Origin: Holothuria scabra
Lineage: Eukaryota > Echinodermata > Holothuroidea > Aspidochirotida > Holothuriidae
Assembly (NCBI GenBank): GCA_037179385.1
Contig: CM074195.1
Span: 26,434,087-26,498,086, forward strand
Direction of reading: 5' to 3'
DNA length: 64,000 nucleotides
The stretch's first letter is position 1, and each line of letters begins with the position of its first letter. Below the pieces are notes generated by a model, which had not been told where the DNA came from, did not search any database, and saw nothing but the letters and a program-made list of their open reading frames with translations. Position numbers and translations under genes: made by a program. Below, in pieces: positions 21,371 to 34,480 of this stretch.

Positions 21371-24300
21371 GCCCCTAAATTATGTTGTAAATATACTTAA
21401 TGCCACACAGTTACTATGCCTTCACAACTATGCAGTCTTGTTATACTTGTGCTTTAGCTAGCCCTGCCAGTAGCTAGATGACCACAATTAAGCAATCCAC
21501 TTAGACAAGTTAATGGGCAGCCATGTGGAGAGGTTCACTAACTTGCCCAGTTGACTGCTTGTGGTTGCTCGGCAGTTCAGAATATTCAGTAGGACTACCA
21601 GGGACTAGATAAAGCTAAGCTACCTCGCCAATATCTGTGATTTCATACGTAAATAGGTAAATGATCGAAGCTGGGACATGATCTTGATCTCAAGGAGGGA
21701 ATATGGAAAGAAACCAACTTTTGACTTTTTCATGAAGGTCCAATAAGGGGCTCCACCTTTTTTTGGAAAAGGGGAAGGGTTGGGAGAATGGTTTTAAGAA
21801 CAGTTTTAATACATCTGCTCTTCAGTTTAAGTGGAAAGGCTGCTTGAGGTGGGGGAATAAGAGGCTTACTGAAGAAGTTTCTGTTCACAAAGATTCCCTT
21901 TAATGTTTATGCTACTGTTTTGATAAAACTGGAAGATTTGATAGCATTTCTTGTTTGGGGGTTAGCAGGTTGGAGAGGGGGAAACTTCAGTTTACTTCCC
22001 AAGTCTCCCCAATTGCTTCCCCTCCATGTGGTCAAATACCTGACACTTCTCCACTGTTGACTTTTTTGCAGCCGCTTAGGTAATATTACGTATCCTGAAA
22101 AGTTTTAGTTAACAGCCATGTAATAAATATTACATAAAATTGCTATGAAGGTGCCAGCCTCTTGGCTTAAAAGGCTGCTAGCTGTTGCAGTAATGGACAT
22201 TGGCTCTGACAGGGTTAAAGACATCAAAGTTTCCATCCTATGACCAATAGGCAACAATTACCAATATTGAATTTTATATTTATGTCATGAAATGGTTCAT
22301 TTTTTGGTTAAAAGGTGTCACATGACAGATAAAAACAAAAGAAACAAAGGAAAACTTGTTGGATTAAGTTTGGTATTCCTGGCACCAGAATAATTTATTT
22401 AACACACAAAAATTCTTGATAAAAAATGTGACAAAATTGTGATTAAATTGATACCGGTTATGTCAATAAATGACTCACAACGTTGGATTTGACTTTCATT
22501 TTTTTTTAAACTTTTTTTCTTTTCTAGCAATAATAAGTTATTAAAAAAAAGAATACAATGAAAAAGTGACAAAAAAGAAGATAATAATCAGATGGCTCAC
22601 GATGACATAGAGACAAGTTGTAGATGAAGAAAGCTTCATTATGGTACCCACAATATTACATAACAAAAGAAAAACAACAAAATTAACTTTCTCCCCTTTC
22701 TTGCACTAAATAATTTAAGCCATATTACTAATTTTGTTAAGAAAGAATGGCACAATTGCATTTGCTTATGCAATTTGACTTTTTAGTTGGCAGTTTTAGG
22801 TTTCAATAATGATATATCTTGGCAAAAGAAGAAACAGTGGTAAATTGTGATACAGACATTGTCTGCCAGGGCCAAAAATTATGCTTATAGATATTCCAGT
22901 GTATTTAAGCAACCAAACACATATTCAATCTATCTGATAAATCACATCAAAAGCAGTGGAAGTCTTGATTTTGTTCTGTAATTTTGTATGTCACAGTCTG
23001 CTGTTGTAAGACAAGGCTAAATAGGGCACTCTTTTGAACAATCAAAGGGTAATTTTCTTTTTCTTCGAAAGGTAGTTGCTTTCATTAAATTAACTTAACT
23101 CATGTGATCGCTATCAAGTATGACAACAGTATGAAAAAGATATGATGTAGCCTTCATATGTCACCCACACTTAAACAATCTTTGACCTTCGACGAGTTTA
23201 GAATATGGCCATAGCTCAATGGTTTAAACAAGTTGTTGAAATACTAGTATTAGCCAGTTGGATTTATGCACAGCAAGGACAGTCAAGTATCCAAATTTTT
23301 GTATTAATAGTGAAAGTTTTTTTTCTTTAATGAAAGAAATTATTCATCCACAGGCAGAATTTTGTATGCAAGCCATGACAGAAGTAAAATATTTATAATT
23401 TGAGCAGAAAAAGCACCACTTCTGGATCAGCCCTGCAAATAGTTGCTGTCTAAAAGTAGCATACTAATGTATAAATAAAAAGCTCATGCCTCCTTGGGCA
23501 TAGAGAAAGCTCATAATTGCTAAAAACCTGAGCAAGGCTGCTTTTCTGATAGAAAATATGTGATGGGTAATTTAACCACAGAAGATAGAATCAAAAAAAT
23601 GTATAAAAATAATGTCAAAAAGATGTATGGCTTGTGATTTGAAGCTTGCATTTGCTCTAAAAGATCTTATGAGAACATGATAAAAATGTTCTGAAATAAT
23701 TACTCTGTTTACAAGTATTTGGTTCTTACATGATCACAAAAAGTAAAATGAAACGAGGAGTCCTGCAAATATCTGAAAAAAAAAAAAAAAAATTCAGAAC
23801 CAATTCGTTTTTTAATCCACTGCTGATATTGCACATAATAAATCAGGAATGCAGTTTTTCCCTCAAATTAAATTAACTTAAATGCAAACGATCAAACTAA
23901 AAAGACTTTTATAAAGGTTGCTAAACATTGCTCAATGATATCACCACTAGGAAAACGGAAACAAAGTGTGAAACTGATGACATAAATTATCAAAAAAGGT
24001 GATGAAAAAGAAAAACATAAAAATAATGGAAGTGTTTTTTAAGGTACTGAAGTAATTTTTTGAGGTGACCTTTTCCCTCGAGAAAAGAGTCTGTGGTATA
24101 AAACAGAGTAGAAGTCTCCCACGTACCCCTACATCTTTTATGCTATTTGACACTGTTGTGCTACAGACTTCTGATAAACTTTTGTCTGGGCTTTGTCAAA
24201 AACATATGGCTAAAATTACCCTCAGACAGAAAGTGACAGATTTTTTTGATGTTGTGTATTGTCTGGGTTGTAAAGAGTCATTCTAGACACATGTGCACCC

Positions 24301-25667
24301 CATATGGCTGGGGAACTTCTGTGGAGATGAAGCATTCCATTTTTCTAATACTGCACTTTAGAGTAAGTCATGCATCCAAAGGGAAAGTTCATCCATTTAA
24401 ACAGCTGATGCGGACAGGGAAAGTTGTTCATTTCCAAACAGGTATAAATTTCTTTATAGGATAATTTTCATGGTGTTTTACAGCAATCGTGCGTCACATG
24501 AAATGTTTAAGGTGGAAACTTCACATAGTTATAGGCCTACACATGACATAAGATTTACACTTCACAATTGTTAAGCATTGAAAGCCCTAGGAATTGCTAC
24601 AGACAGCGAAAACCCGGTAAAGAGATCTTGATTTAAAAAGAAATCTCTCCCACTTTTGGACAATACACTGCCATGAAGCATTTTTATGTATTCCTGAATT
24701 GAGTTGCATTGTATTTAAGTTTGGTGAAACTGCTGGAAGAGAGGCCATCCCCTAATGATTATTACATAAATATGTAATCTCCCACATAAAACATTCAATG
24801 TGTGTTTCAGCATTCCTTTTGTCTCCCACCCCCACCCCCCTCCTCTTCCTTTTTGGAAATACACCTATTGACTTAAGATTTTTACACAATAAGTTCTTGA
24901 ATGAAGTAGCCATATCTCCCTCCTCCCCTTCCCAACCTTTTTTAGTACATATTGATATTGTAGGTACCGATACAGGACTAGGTATGCACTATTTAAACAG
25001 AAGCTAAGTTGATATCCAATTCAAACACCCAATAATCAATCCAACTCACTTATTTAATTTTGGGGTTTTTTTTTTTTTCAAATTGAAGTCGGGGCAATGT
25101 ACTTTAGTCAACAAAATGTACTTCATACTGGACTCGCCAAGAGCTTGAATGCAGATCCTTTAATTTATGAAATTCTTGAAGTCATTACCTCTAGAAAGAT
25201 TTATAAGTGCATTGCCTAAGAAAGACAGATCCCTGGGACTTAAATTCATTTGTGGGTTGCATAGTTATTAAGTGCACCAGATTACACTTTCATTGGTTTG
25301 ACCACATACATATTAAGATCAAGGAAACAATTTTATTACCGGAGGAAGATGCACTCCAAACATTACCTACACTGCTCCGGTGTAAATTTCATTTCAAACA
25401 GTGCATTCACCTTCTCTTACAAATATAGCTATGTACAGTGGTACTGTAGTTATGTTTGTAAACATGTGAAGTTCTAATTGCTGAATTGTACAGGGTTTTC
25501 CCCTTTTTAGGGATTTCCCTTTTTTTTACCAATCTAAAATCCTGATCCTCAAGTTGGCCTGGTTTCAAAAACAGAGCATATTACTGTACAGTATGTGAGT
25601 GTATTTTCCTGACACACTCAGGAGTAGGCCTATTACATAGCATTATGGCAGTGCTAAAATATTTAAA
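21371..25667. other. No gene seen
   Basis: A 4.3-kb mostly unique AT-rich stretch with poly-A/T tracts (22499-22550, 23778-23791). No domain, tRNA or MITE copy recognised. Frames at 23947-24464 have no known motifs. Confidence 0.45.
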
Positions 25668-25915
25668 GGGCAAAGCAGTCACCCCAAACTTGTTTTAAAG
25701 AAACAGCCTATTCTAACAATTTTCCTCTTATTTCTCTTTAAAGTATCTTTTAGGACTTCAATATTGCATAATCAAGGTAAAACAAGCAGTTACTCCTACA
25801 GTACGAGATTTCACATCTGAAGAGAAAAAATATTGTCACATGATTCCAAAGAGCCAGTCATGGAAGAGGACAGTCTAGTACACTACTTCAAGTTGGGATG
25901 ACTGCTTTTGCTCTA
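25668..25915 (+). mobile_element. MITE family B, full copy
   Basis: Begins AGGGCAAAGCAGTCACCCC after TTAA (25664-25667) and ends ATGACTGCTTTTGCTC before TATAAGG, where the right TTAA has one change. Internal blocks are TATTGTCACATGATTCC, AAGAGCCAGTCATGG and ACAGTCTAGTACACTACTTC. Confidence 0.88.
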
Positions 25916-25919
25916 TAAG

Positions 25920-28900
25920 GTAGTGATGCAAATAAAATTGACATAGGAAAATTAAGCTTGACCACATTTTCCTATAATTTTCTGTTCCTTACAGAAAAAC
26001 AGAATTTCCTGCAATTTTGAAGAGGATGGAATATAAAAAACCCATTGTGTCTTCAAGTTAGCAGTCAAATTTTCCGTAAGTACAATTTCAAAAACAATTT
26101 ATGGTACAAAGTAACAATAATATTATGATAATACTGACTGTGTGTGAAACTTACCCAATAACGGTTCCTTTTCTGCAAAAGGATTTATCAATGCATATTG
26201 CACCCTCAGGCCATATTTTCATACTCATGAATATTCAAAGAACTTTAATTCTTTCAATTGTCATGACCATGTCTATAATTTTGACAGTCTCAATTTTTTC
26301 AAGTTTGTATCAAGTATTGCAGTTTCTTATAATTTTGCCATTTGGGTAAAAGCAAAGGAAGATAATGTCTACAGAATTGAAACTTTTAAAACTACTTTAA
26401 TTTTGTAGATCTAAGGTTCCCCTATATAATTAACTTGAAACATGAATTTGAAATTGATAAAAGAAATTTTATCATACATTGTAGCTATGCAAATCTTAAT
26501 AACATCTTTCATCTGGAAGATGGAAGATTTAACAGGTAAGAACAAAGGGTAACTTCCAGTTGGGTAATCAACCTTACCCCTAACCCCCAAAAATCCCCAT
26601 CACACAAGAGAGAAATGATAATCACTTGTTTAACCATATAATATCATCTATGTAAAGGAGAAAGAAAATGACCTGGCCAAATGGATTCTGTAGTCCCAAA
26701 ACCTCACCTGTTGCTAAAGGACAATACAGCACTCCTATACACCAGTAAAAGTACCAAAACAGGCATACTGTAGGAATATCCTATAAGTCATTACGAAAGA
26801 TCAAGGTCATTGAAATGCTTTTGCAAATTTGCTTGAAAGTATGATAGCCATAGTGTTGTAAATTTGAGTGTCCCCATTAAACGCAATGTACAACACACAC
26901 TTTCATTATTGACAGGGCTAAAATCAGCAGAGAAGCCAACCAACAATCAAAGATAATTTTATTCTATAATTGAGAGTTTAGTTAGATGAGGTTTTAAGTC
27001 TTAATTTCTTTGTGAAAGTTAAATTTATATTAAATTTAAAAATAACAACCCTAGACACTCACTAGATTTGTGAAAAATCAGGAAAATGATAAATTATACA
27101 TGTTAGTTATGTTCCATAGTCATTTTGGCAACTTGTCAACAACATCTCAACATTTGGTATCAGGGAGGGAGGCATAGACAAAGTTACATGGCTTTAATCA
27201 GATAGTTTGAAAGCCACCCCAGAAAGTTTCCACTTAACATTATTCCTGAAGACTGAATGTTTTTATCACACTTAAAGGCACAAATGCTTTTATGCATCTG
27301 AGAGAATGGAAGCATGTAATGAGAATGATGGTCAAATTCGACTTAATATTTTAATACCATTCATATAATTTGGGAGTTCATTCCTTCTTTAGCAATTGTA
27401 ATCCTAGTTTTGTGCATTTCTGCAATTACCGTAGTCTTTTCCAAATAAATGCTTCCACTTGTCTCTCTGCCTGATAATATTCATTTCTTTCAACCAGACA
27501 AAGAAAAACTTTTGCCAAATTTCTTAGAAAAATTTTGGTAGCAAAATGTTTGCCTGCATCACCACTCACTTTGACAGTAACTGGGTTGGTGATTAAAGGA
27601 GGAATAATTTGACACAAGAAATACACAACACGGGTAATTCTAGTAGCTATTACGCAACATTAAAAACCACAATTCACAAAACTCCCTAGAAGGCTGTCAC
27701 TTACAGTACTGTTCAAATCAAACAGCCAAAAAGGCACAATTGTTTTTTTTTTTTCTAAAAATGGGTCAGTTGTGCCCTCTCTGGAGAAAAAATTTAAACA
27801 AAAAGACCTGAAAGTGGCAAGACATACTCGAATTTTCCAAAGACGACTAACACCTTAAGTGGAACATTGATTAATGTGCAGCATTAAAGTTGGCTCCTAT
27901 AACATTGCAAACTCTCAATTTAATCCCTGACAAAGAGTTACCTCTATTTTCCTTTCCTTTGTTACTCTTGGATGATTATATTTCAAAAATGACAGAGATT
28001 ATTCATCGAACTATATTGGTATCATATGCCTCTTCCTTTGTTGAACGTAGTATTCACTGTCACAGGGGCATTCATTACATATCACAGTGATGTGCCAATT
28101 GGTATGCTTTGCTCGTATTGTTCAACACCACTTCTGCCCACGGGTAGAGGGCAGCAGATTAGCATTTATCTGATGTGCAATGACATCACATGAAAGCCTC
28201 TATTAGCAGAGAGTGAGTAGCAATCAACTCATGTTCTGCAACTTATGTTCTTTACACTTAAAAAGTGCCCTGTTTTAAAAATATTGCAACTATGCCATTA
28301 AGATATATATGTCATCTATAAAATGAAACAAAGCTTTGTGGGAAAGGTTCTTTGAGGTTGGTCTCTTTGCTTCTTCAGTAATTATGATTTTTAAGTTAAA
28401 ATGAAAACTGAAGTCTTTTTTCCTCACACATTGGCAAAATTGATTCACCTTTGAACTTTTCCAAATGAAGCTCATTTGATTTCAGTCCGTGAACATTTCA
28501 GGCAAGCGAACCATGTCAGCAAAGTATGCATCGTCAAAATGTTAGGTTTCATTTCATTAACCTAGTGAGTTGTATGCAATAGCCACATCTGAAACCTTAT
28601 CGGTGAGTTGTAAGTACAGAAAAAACGAAGAAGAATAAAAATGCACACATCAGTTGTGATGTAAATGTACATGTTCTTCTCCTTGAATGGAATCCAATGA
28701 AACACTGATGGTGGTATTTCATCGCTAAGTCTCTGTTTACAGTTTACACCCGCATAACCTTTAGGCGTGATGACCAGTCTCTTTGCCAGTTTCTGATTAT
28801 GACTCATTTCACTTTTGATTGTTTTCCTTGCAAGCTGATCAAAGAGGTGTAACCCTGAGACCTCTTCGATAGGATTCCATATCATTGGTCCAGGGAAAAC

Positions 28901-29130
28901 TTCGAATGATCAAAACAAATACATCCTTCACATTCTGAGACAGGAGCCATTTTACCTCCACCTTCACCAAGATCAACTGCATAGTGAGACATCCATCCGA
29001 GAACTGTCATCTTCTTTTAAAATCATCACATCTTGACTCCTTGAGTCTTCATCACGCTAGCTGCGTGTGTTCTCCTTGAATTACAAAACTGACGGACGGA
29101 GAGATAAAACCATTTATGTCCTCTGCCTCT
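25920..29130. other. 3' flank of the SPSB gene; no coding sequence seen
   Basis: Downstream of the SPSB stop (29131, minus strand). Part is likely its 3' untranslated region. Candidate poly(A) signals on the minus strand are ATTAAA at 27924-27919 and AATAAA at 26963-26958, neither verified. The frame at 28562-28885 (minus) was examined as a possible SOCS exon and rejected. The rest is unique AT-rich DNA. Confidence 0.4.
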
Positions 29131-29258
29131 TCATTGGTAGAGAATGTACCTTTTCATTGTGTTTGGCAGTGGAAGTCCGTAAATGTTTCCAAGGTTCTCT
29201 TGTCCAACTGAGACACGTACGACCCTTCTGCATAGATCTTGTAGTGGCAATGGTGATG
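29131..29258 (-). CDS. SPSB1-like: SOCS-box exon of the SPSB gene
   Basis: This 128-bp terminal exon encodes residues 232-273. It opens at acceptor CAACAG|CA, whose CA completes a Pro codon begun by the C before donor C|GTAAGT at 30294/30293. The BC box [10 protein letters not shown] (Leu237, Leu240, Cys241) would contact Elongin C, and the Cul5 box [10 protein letters not shown] (260-269) has the LPxP core that selects Cullin 5. It ends in YILYQ and TGA. The split between SPRY and SOCS box after GGL(D/E) corresponds to the exon boundary I recall in vertebrate SPSB1. Confidence 0.95.
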
Positions 29259-30987
29259 CTGTTGGTAGAGAAAGTATACCATTATTAGTAATTAATGGGT
29301 GAATCAACACTGTAACTCATTATTGATCAAATGAAATTATTGATAACAAGTTCAAATATACAAATTTTCTTGCAACCCACAGTGTACATCCCTATCAATG
29401 CCAAGTCTTTTAGTACCTTACCCTTGTGGGGGTAAATGAGGAATAAATTGATTGAAGCATTGCATCTCTCCTCCAGACCTTGCATGCCTGAAGCTTACAC
29501 TTATTGTTCCCTTCACAGATTGTATAAATGGTCGAGTTAAACAACTTGAGCACAACTGGGTTCTTTATGCAACCTACCACTTTATATGGCATCGTCAATG
29601 TCAGAAGTAAATTAGGTTTCAACAAAAGCAAATGCAATGAATGTCAATTTTAAATATTGAGAATAAACCATGTGACAGAAAACAGAATTTGGTAGGCTAC
29701 TCAATACTTCAAATTATATTTATATGGTTCCACTTTCAGGTAGGTCACTACAAGCCCCCTTCTGTTTATTGAAGATATTTTTTTTTTTAAGACTTTTCTC
29801 CTGGAGAAGTTTTCATTGCCTTGGAAGAATTCACTGTCACTACAAACTTACAATACTTTGGCACAGTAACTCTGTGCTACAGATCTTGTATTTTTTTTTT
29901 TACTTTCATTGCTCATTTCTTTCATTACACTGCAGAACACAAAGATGACATTCTCAAGATAAAGCTTTGGTCTACTTGACCTAAAGCAGCTGAGAAAAAC
30001 ACAGTCTTACTTAGAACTTCTAACTCATCATACCGGTATTTAAATTATGTATGTGCACCTCATTCGTAATATATGTGCGCCTACTGGCAAATGCATGAGA
30101 GTTAACACGTGTATTAGCACTGAAAGGGAACTATTAAGAGTTTATTTTTCATTAATTAAAGCAACAGTTACAGAACTTGTCACATGATATAGATATCGGT
30201 TCAAATTCAGGTGATTCCATTTTCCTCTTAGGGTATAGTGTAGTACAAAAAATATTCTATCAGTGAATTCATCAAAAGTTCTTCCAAACTTACGTTCAAG
30301 GCCTCCAATATATTTGAGCGTGATTTCACAGTGTCCCCAAACAGCACTGACAATAGGGAAAAGGGTCTTCCCTTTAAGTCCACGGAATGCAATTCCCAAG
30401 AATTTTCCATTCACAATAAAGCTTAGTGTACCTTCATCCATGTCCAAAACCATAAGGAATTTTTCAGGAACAACAAAATGGTCTGTATTTTCAAGTAGAG
30501 GATATTGAAGGCCCGCATTGTGTTTAGAGTCATGAAATGCTTTCTTTCTCCCTATGTCCCATCCCCAAGATTCTTCATTGGACCCTACAAGAGACTGGTA
30601 TCCCACACAATGGAGCGGTGCCTCACGAGTCGCTACACCAACAACAGCATGGGTGCCCCTTTGTCGTGGGTTCCATGATATTTCAAATACATGAAGTCCT
30701 CGAGAAAAGCCTCCTTTTGATCTTATGCAGTCTGTACTTTGAGCCACTGGGTGTCTATGAAAGGTCATTGGATCATCCTCTTTAACAAAAATATTGAGAG
30801 ATCTGTCCTCTTCGTTCCATGCATACTTGTATTGCACTTCTTTGTCGGCATGCGGCATGTCCAGAAGGAGATCCAGCCTGTTGGGTTTTTGGAGATCTCC
30901 ACTATAAGCAAGGTCACGGTGGTTTGCTTTATAGGAAGGGGATTCCCTGGCTATCTGCTTCATTCCTCCCGATACCTTCTGCCCCAT
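29131..30987 (-). CDS. SPSB1-like: SPRY domain/SOCS box protein, SPSB1/SPSB4 type (two coding exons)
   Basis: Substrate receptor of an Elongin B/C-Cullin 5 ubiquitin ligase. In vertebrates SPSB1, 2 and 4 bind (D/E)INNN peptides, for example in iNOS and Par-4; Drosophila GUSTAVUS is the counterpart. Exon 1 is 30987-30294 and exon 2 is 29258-29131, joined over a 1035-bp GT-AG intron with codon phase 1. The protein is 273 residues, the length I recall for human SPSB1. It starts MGQKVSGG, the family N-terminus, in a strong Kozak context (G at -3, G at +4), so I prefer this ATG to the in-frame upstream one at 31038. The SPRY domain spans about 35-230: [53 protein letters not shown] and SAVWGH. R78, Y130 and W217 match positions that hold the peptide in SPSB structures. 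The SOCS box spans 232-273. It appears intact and is likely functional. Confidence 0.96.
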
Positions 30988-31038
30988 GACAAAGGATCGA
31001 CTCATACAATTACCTGCCGTGGTGGCACAGTTACTCAT

Positions 31039-32529
31039 AAAGAGCTTTTTCTTTTTAAGGAATATGGAGTTTAATACAAATTATGGAGATTCCTCCACCT
31101 GGAATGGTTGTACTGTCTTCAAGACTTACAAGATGGTTCTTGCTATGTGAAAATAACCTGCAAACAAATGAGATAAGAAAGCAATAAGTTATCTGCAGAG
31201 GGGAACTGGTCAAGATTAAAAATGCACATTAAAACAAAACACTCAAGGTTTATATTGATGCCAAAACTGCAGAAAATTTTCATATCTTCAAGTTTACTGC
31301 TTACCATTGCAGTGTTACAAATTGTGCGCCTCACTGCAGTGTTCTGAACAGATTCAAGGTGTTGAAGACTGCCATGAAAATCAGACTTTAGTAATGCAGA
31401 CAATGCAAACACTGTCCGGAATTTGTAGCACGTTTTTATAGATTGCTTGGGCCTTGAAGCATATCCAACAATTTGGAGTGTAACTGATTTTTAAAGAAAA
31501 GATGCTGATTAGAACTGATTTCTTTGTTTTGATTTTAACTTAACACACACTGTAAGTCTTTGTGTTTGCACTGAACAAGGCTTGATTTAAGCTTCAACCA
31601 ATGACAAAGGGAACAGACCACTGACGTCAGTAATTGGGTTTTTCTGTAATCTGTGGACAATGAACGGTATATGCAGTGTGCACCACACTTGAACCTCGCA
31701 GGATTCCTTTGGTATCCATTGTGTCTTTCTTGCAGCTTAATCCAAGATAATTAACTTCCTACTTGTTAAAAACTTGGTTCTTCCTCCCACAAATTGGGAA
31801 TAAATTGAGCACTTCATTAGATGGTTACTATTTTTGCTGTATAATTCTTTTTTTATACAATGAGACAAAGAAATGCTTCTGACGTGACCTGGTGAGGAAA
31901 TGATTATAAACCGGGTTTTTTGTTTGTTCCTGTCTGCAATGAGTGGACAGAAGAACTTAGATAACACAGGATGTGATAACAAAGATTTGCTGATTCTATT
32001 AACTCTTAAATTTTAGTAATAACTGCATGACAGAATGACTGCACATATCAGGAAGGACAACTGAACAAAGACAGCCACACTGTAACCAGATATCCTTTGT
32101 GTTAAATTTCAATTGCAGTGTGAGCTTTCACAGAATGACTCCAAAGACTTGGTTCAATATATCAAGAAAAAGTACTGTTAAGGTAAAGAGCAGTCCCTCC
32201 CCTCCCAACCTAGTTGAAGCAACAGTTAAAACTCACACAACAGTTAAAAAGTTTTATTTCTCTTCAACATATCTTCCACTAGGCCTATACACGAAACAGG
32301 ACAGATTGTGATGGTCTGATTTTAGTCGGCCATTACTGGGGTCCATCACCTTTAATCTTTTAATTTCCTTCCTTACCTGTTCCATGGATGGTTGTACACT
32401 GAAGTATGTGTATCTTTATTTTTTCAACTTCACTGAATACAAGGATTTGAAATTCACATAGACAATAAATGAAGATGATTAAAGGTTGATGGACCCCACT
32501 AATGGCTGCGCATAGTCACTAAAAACAAG
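31039..32529. other. Upstream flank of the SPSB gene; no coding sequence seen
   Basis: Five-prime side of the minus-strand SPSB gene. A weak acceptor-like CCACGGCAG ends near 31015 on the minus strand, so a non-coding first exon further up is possible. Frames at 31143-31412 and 31737-31982 (minus) show no domain. No TATA box was tied to the gene. Confidence 0.4.
31622..31629. promoter_or_regulatory. CRE palindrome upstream of the SPSB gene
   Basis: A perfect TGACGTCA about 640 bp upstream of the SPSB start codon. It binds CREB/ATF factors in animals; use by this gene is inference. Confidence 0.3.
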
Positions 32530-32721
32530 CAATTTTGTCATATTCAAGGTAAACAAAGAAGTCAGTAGTTACTTCCTCTAACAGCTAAATTTGACATTTG
32601 AGGAGAAAAAAAGGCTGTCACATGACTATCATGAGTCAAACATGAAATATGACAGTCTACTACACCACTTCAATTTGGGACCAACTGCATATAAAGAAAG
32701 ATGTAGTCACCCCAATCTGAA
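32530..32721 (+). mobile_element. MITE family B, truncated copies
   Basis: 32530-32690 carries internal family-B blocks (GTCAGTAGTTACTTCC, GCTGTCACATGACTATC, GACAGTCTACTACACCACTT). 32697-32721 looks like the first ~25 bp of a further copy (GATGTAGTCACCCCAATC), cut off by the complete element that starts after the TTAA at 32722. Confidence 0.7.
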
Positions 32722-32725
32722 TTAA

Positions 32726-32984
32726 AGGGCAAGGGCAGTCACCCCAAATTTATTTCGAAGCAACAGCTAAATCTCACAATTTTCTTCCCATTTCTCTTCA
32801 AAGTATCTGCCATTATTTCAGGACTTAAATATTACATATTCAAGCTAGTTAAACCAAGCAGTTACTCCTAGTAGTATATTTCACATTTGAGGAATAAAAA
32901 TATTGTCACATGACTCCCAAGAGCCAATCATGAAACAGGACAGTCTACTACACTTCTTCATATTGGGGTGCTTGCTTTTGCCCT
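32726..32984 (+). mobile_element. MITE family B, full copy with perfect TTAA
   Basis: A 259-bp element: AGGGCAAGGGCAGTCACCCC at the left, GTGCTTGCTTTTGCCCT at the right, TTAA on both sides (32722-32725, 32985-32988). It is the best reference copy for family B. A reverse family-B remnant (GATCATGTGACAATTTATAT) lies just beyond at about 33010-33085. Confidence 0.92.
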
Positions 32985-33089
32985 TTAAGCTTAGTTATGC
33001 TATCCTTTTTCCCTGATGGGTCTTGAGGATCATGTGACAATTTATATTTCTCACACAGTTGTGAAATTAATGAGGAGTCACAGCTTCAT

Positions 33090-33914
33090 CTAGTGATAAT
33101 ATATGTCAAATTCTTGCATCTGGAATATATCATGGATGTCAGGCGATACTTCCACAAGAAATTGGTGGCAATTTACAAAACCATAGTTTTCAAGTAATTC
33201 TGCCTGAGTTGACTCTACTGATGTCCTGCAAGTTTCTTCTCCAGCAAATCAAAGATAGTTTTTCAACAAGCAGCAAACTGTTCTATCAATTCCTAGTCTC
33301 TAATTTGAGTTCATCCATTCTTAACACTTTGTTTTTGAGTGAACTCAAAAAAAAATGAGGGAGGAGAGGGCCTAGCTGTCATGCAACAGTCACCTCCATC
33401 CTAATTACTAAGTCATGAGTCCACCTGTCCACTATAATACCAAATCTATCTGGCAAATAAGCCTCCTAATTTATTCTCTCCTGATAGACACCCCCTTCCC
33501 AGAATGGAACCAATATTTGCCCTGTACTCAGACAAAACTTGGTAATACTGCAGAAGATTAATTCCTGATGTACAACACCAATTATACATCACATCCTCCC
33601 AAAACACTTCATTAGTCATGCAAATACTCTCAGTGGACTAATTACTGTACCAGAAAACTTAAGTACAGTAGGCCCACTCAATAATCCATAAACCATATGT
33701 TGTAAAGTGTGTAATTGCCTCCAATTAATGAACTTTCATGTAGTACAGTATATAGTAAGTGTTGTAGTGGAACCCCTGATAACCCTGGACTTTTGAACTA
33801 TGTTCATGTCATACCTCCAGAAAATATTTTTTAACCAAATGGCTTCCCACAGTCAAGGGTTAACCAAAACTCTCACCTACAGTGAGAGATGGTCAGAGTA
33901 CATTAATAGTTTGC
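33090..33914. other. No gene seen
   Basis: Unique AT-rich DNA without recognisable coding content. Confidence 0.4.
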
Positions 33915-34124
33915 CATCAATTCATGTACTAAGTCAAGGTTACATTGCCTGTCCAGGGTATCATCCCTGAACTTAACATAAGATGAGGTTAACTTGAAGG
34001 ACAAATCACATTAAGTGGTCATCAAGTCATGTATCAAGTTAAGGTTGCATTGCCTGTCCAGGGTATGGTATCCCTGAACTTAACAAAAGATGAGGTTAAC
34101 TTGAAGGACAAATCAATAAGCTAG
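33915..34124 (+). repeat. 105-bp direct tandem duplication
   Basis: Two units start at 33915 and 34020. Both contain CATCAA(T/G)TCATGTA, TTGCCTGTCCAGGGTAT, ATCCCTGAACTTAACA and GATGAGGTTAACTTGAAGGA. Few differences separate them (one is a GGTATGGTATC versus GGTATCATC indel), so the duplication is fairly young. Non-coding. Confidence 0.92.
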
Positions 34125-34180
34125 GGATCAAACTAAAGATCACACTGTGCAGTGTACACCAACTGCATGTGGTCACTTAA

Positions 34181-34476
34181 GGCAGTCATTCCTCACCCCA
34201 AACTAGAGTTTCAGTATACGTACATCAAAACTCTCAGTTGGTACAGCTCTTTGATTGGCATCAAATTCAAACAATGCATCATAGCTAAAATACACAGCAT
34301 GGGCACTGAGAGTGTCTTGATTACACACTATGGACTTGTATGCCCACTGAGACAAGCCATGAAGCAATAAACTAGGATTGTGTCTGGATAAAGATGAGTT
34401 TTAGATAAATGTGGGAGGGGCTAGAAGTAAGTAGGTTGGGAGAATTGGAACTGTTTGGGATGATGAAAATATGCCT
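34181..34476 (-). mobile_element. MITE family A, full reverse copy 6
   Basis: A 296-bp element flanked by TTAA at 34177-34180 and 34477-34480. It begins GGCAGTCATTCCTCACCCC and contains GCTCTTTGATTGGCATCAAA, AACTGTTTGGGATGATG and the family GGGAGGGGCT block. The left end has drifted from AGGGCC. Confidence 0.88.
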
Positions 34477-34480
34477 TTAA

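Noticed and set aside
28562..28885. Minus-strand 107-residue frame as the SPSB C-terminal exon
   Set aside because: It has LHLFDQLARK, which superficially resembles a BC box, but lacks the LPxP Cul5 motif. The exon at 29131-29258 matches the SOCS box fully and in phase.
30142..30293. C-terminal extension of the SPSB reading frame to the stop at 30142
   Set aside because: It starts at a strong GTAAGT donor right after GGLE, and the residues resemble no SOCS box, so this is intron read-through.
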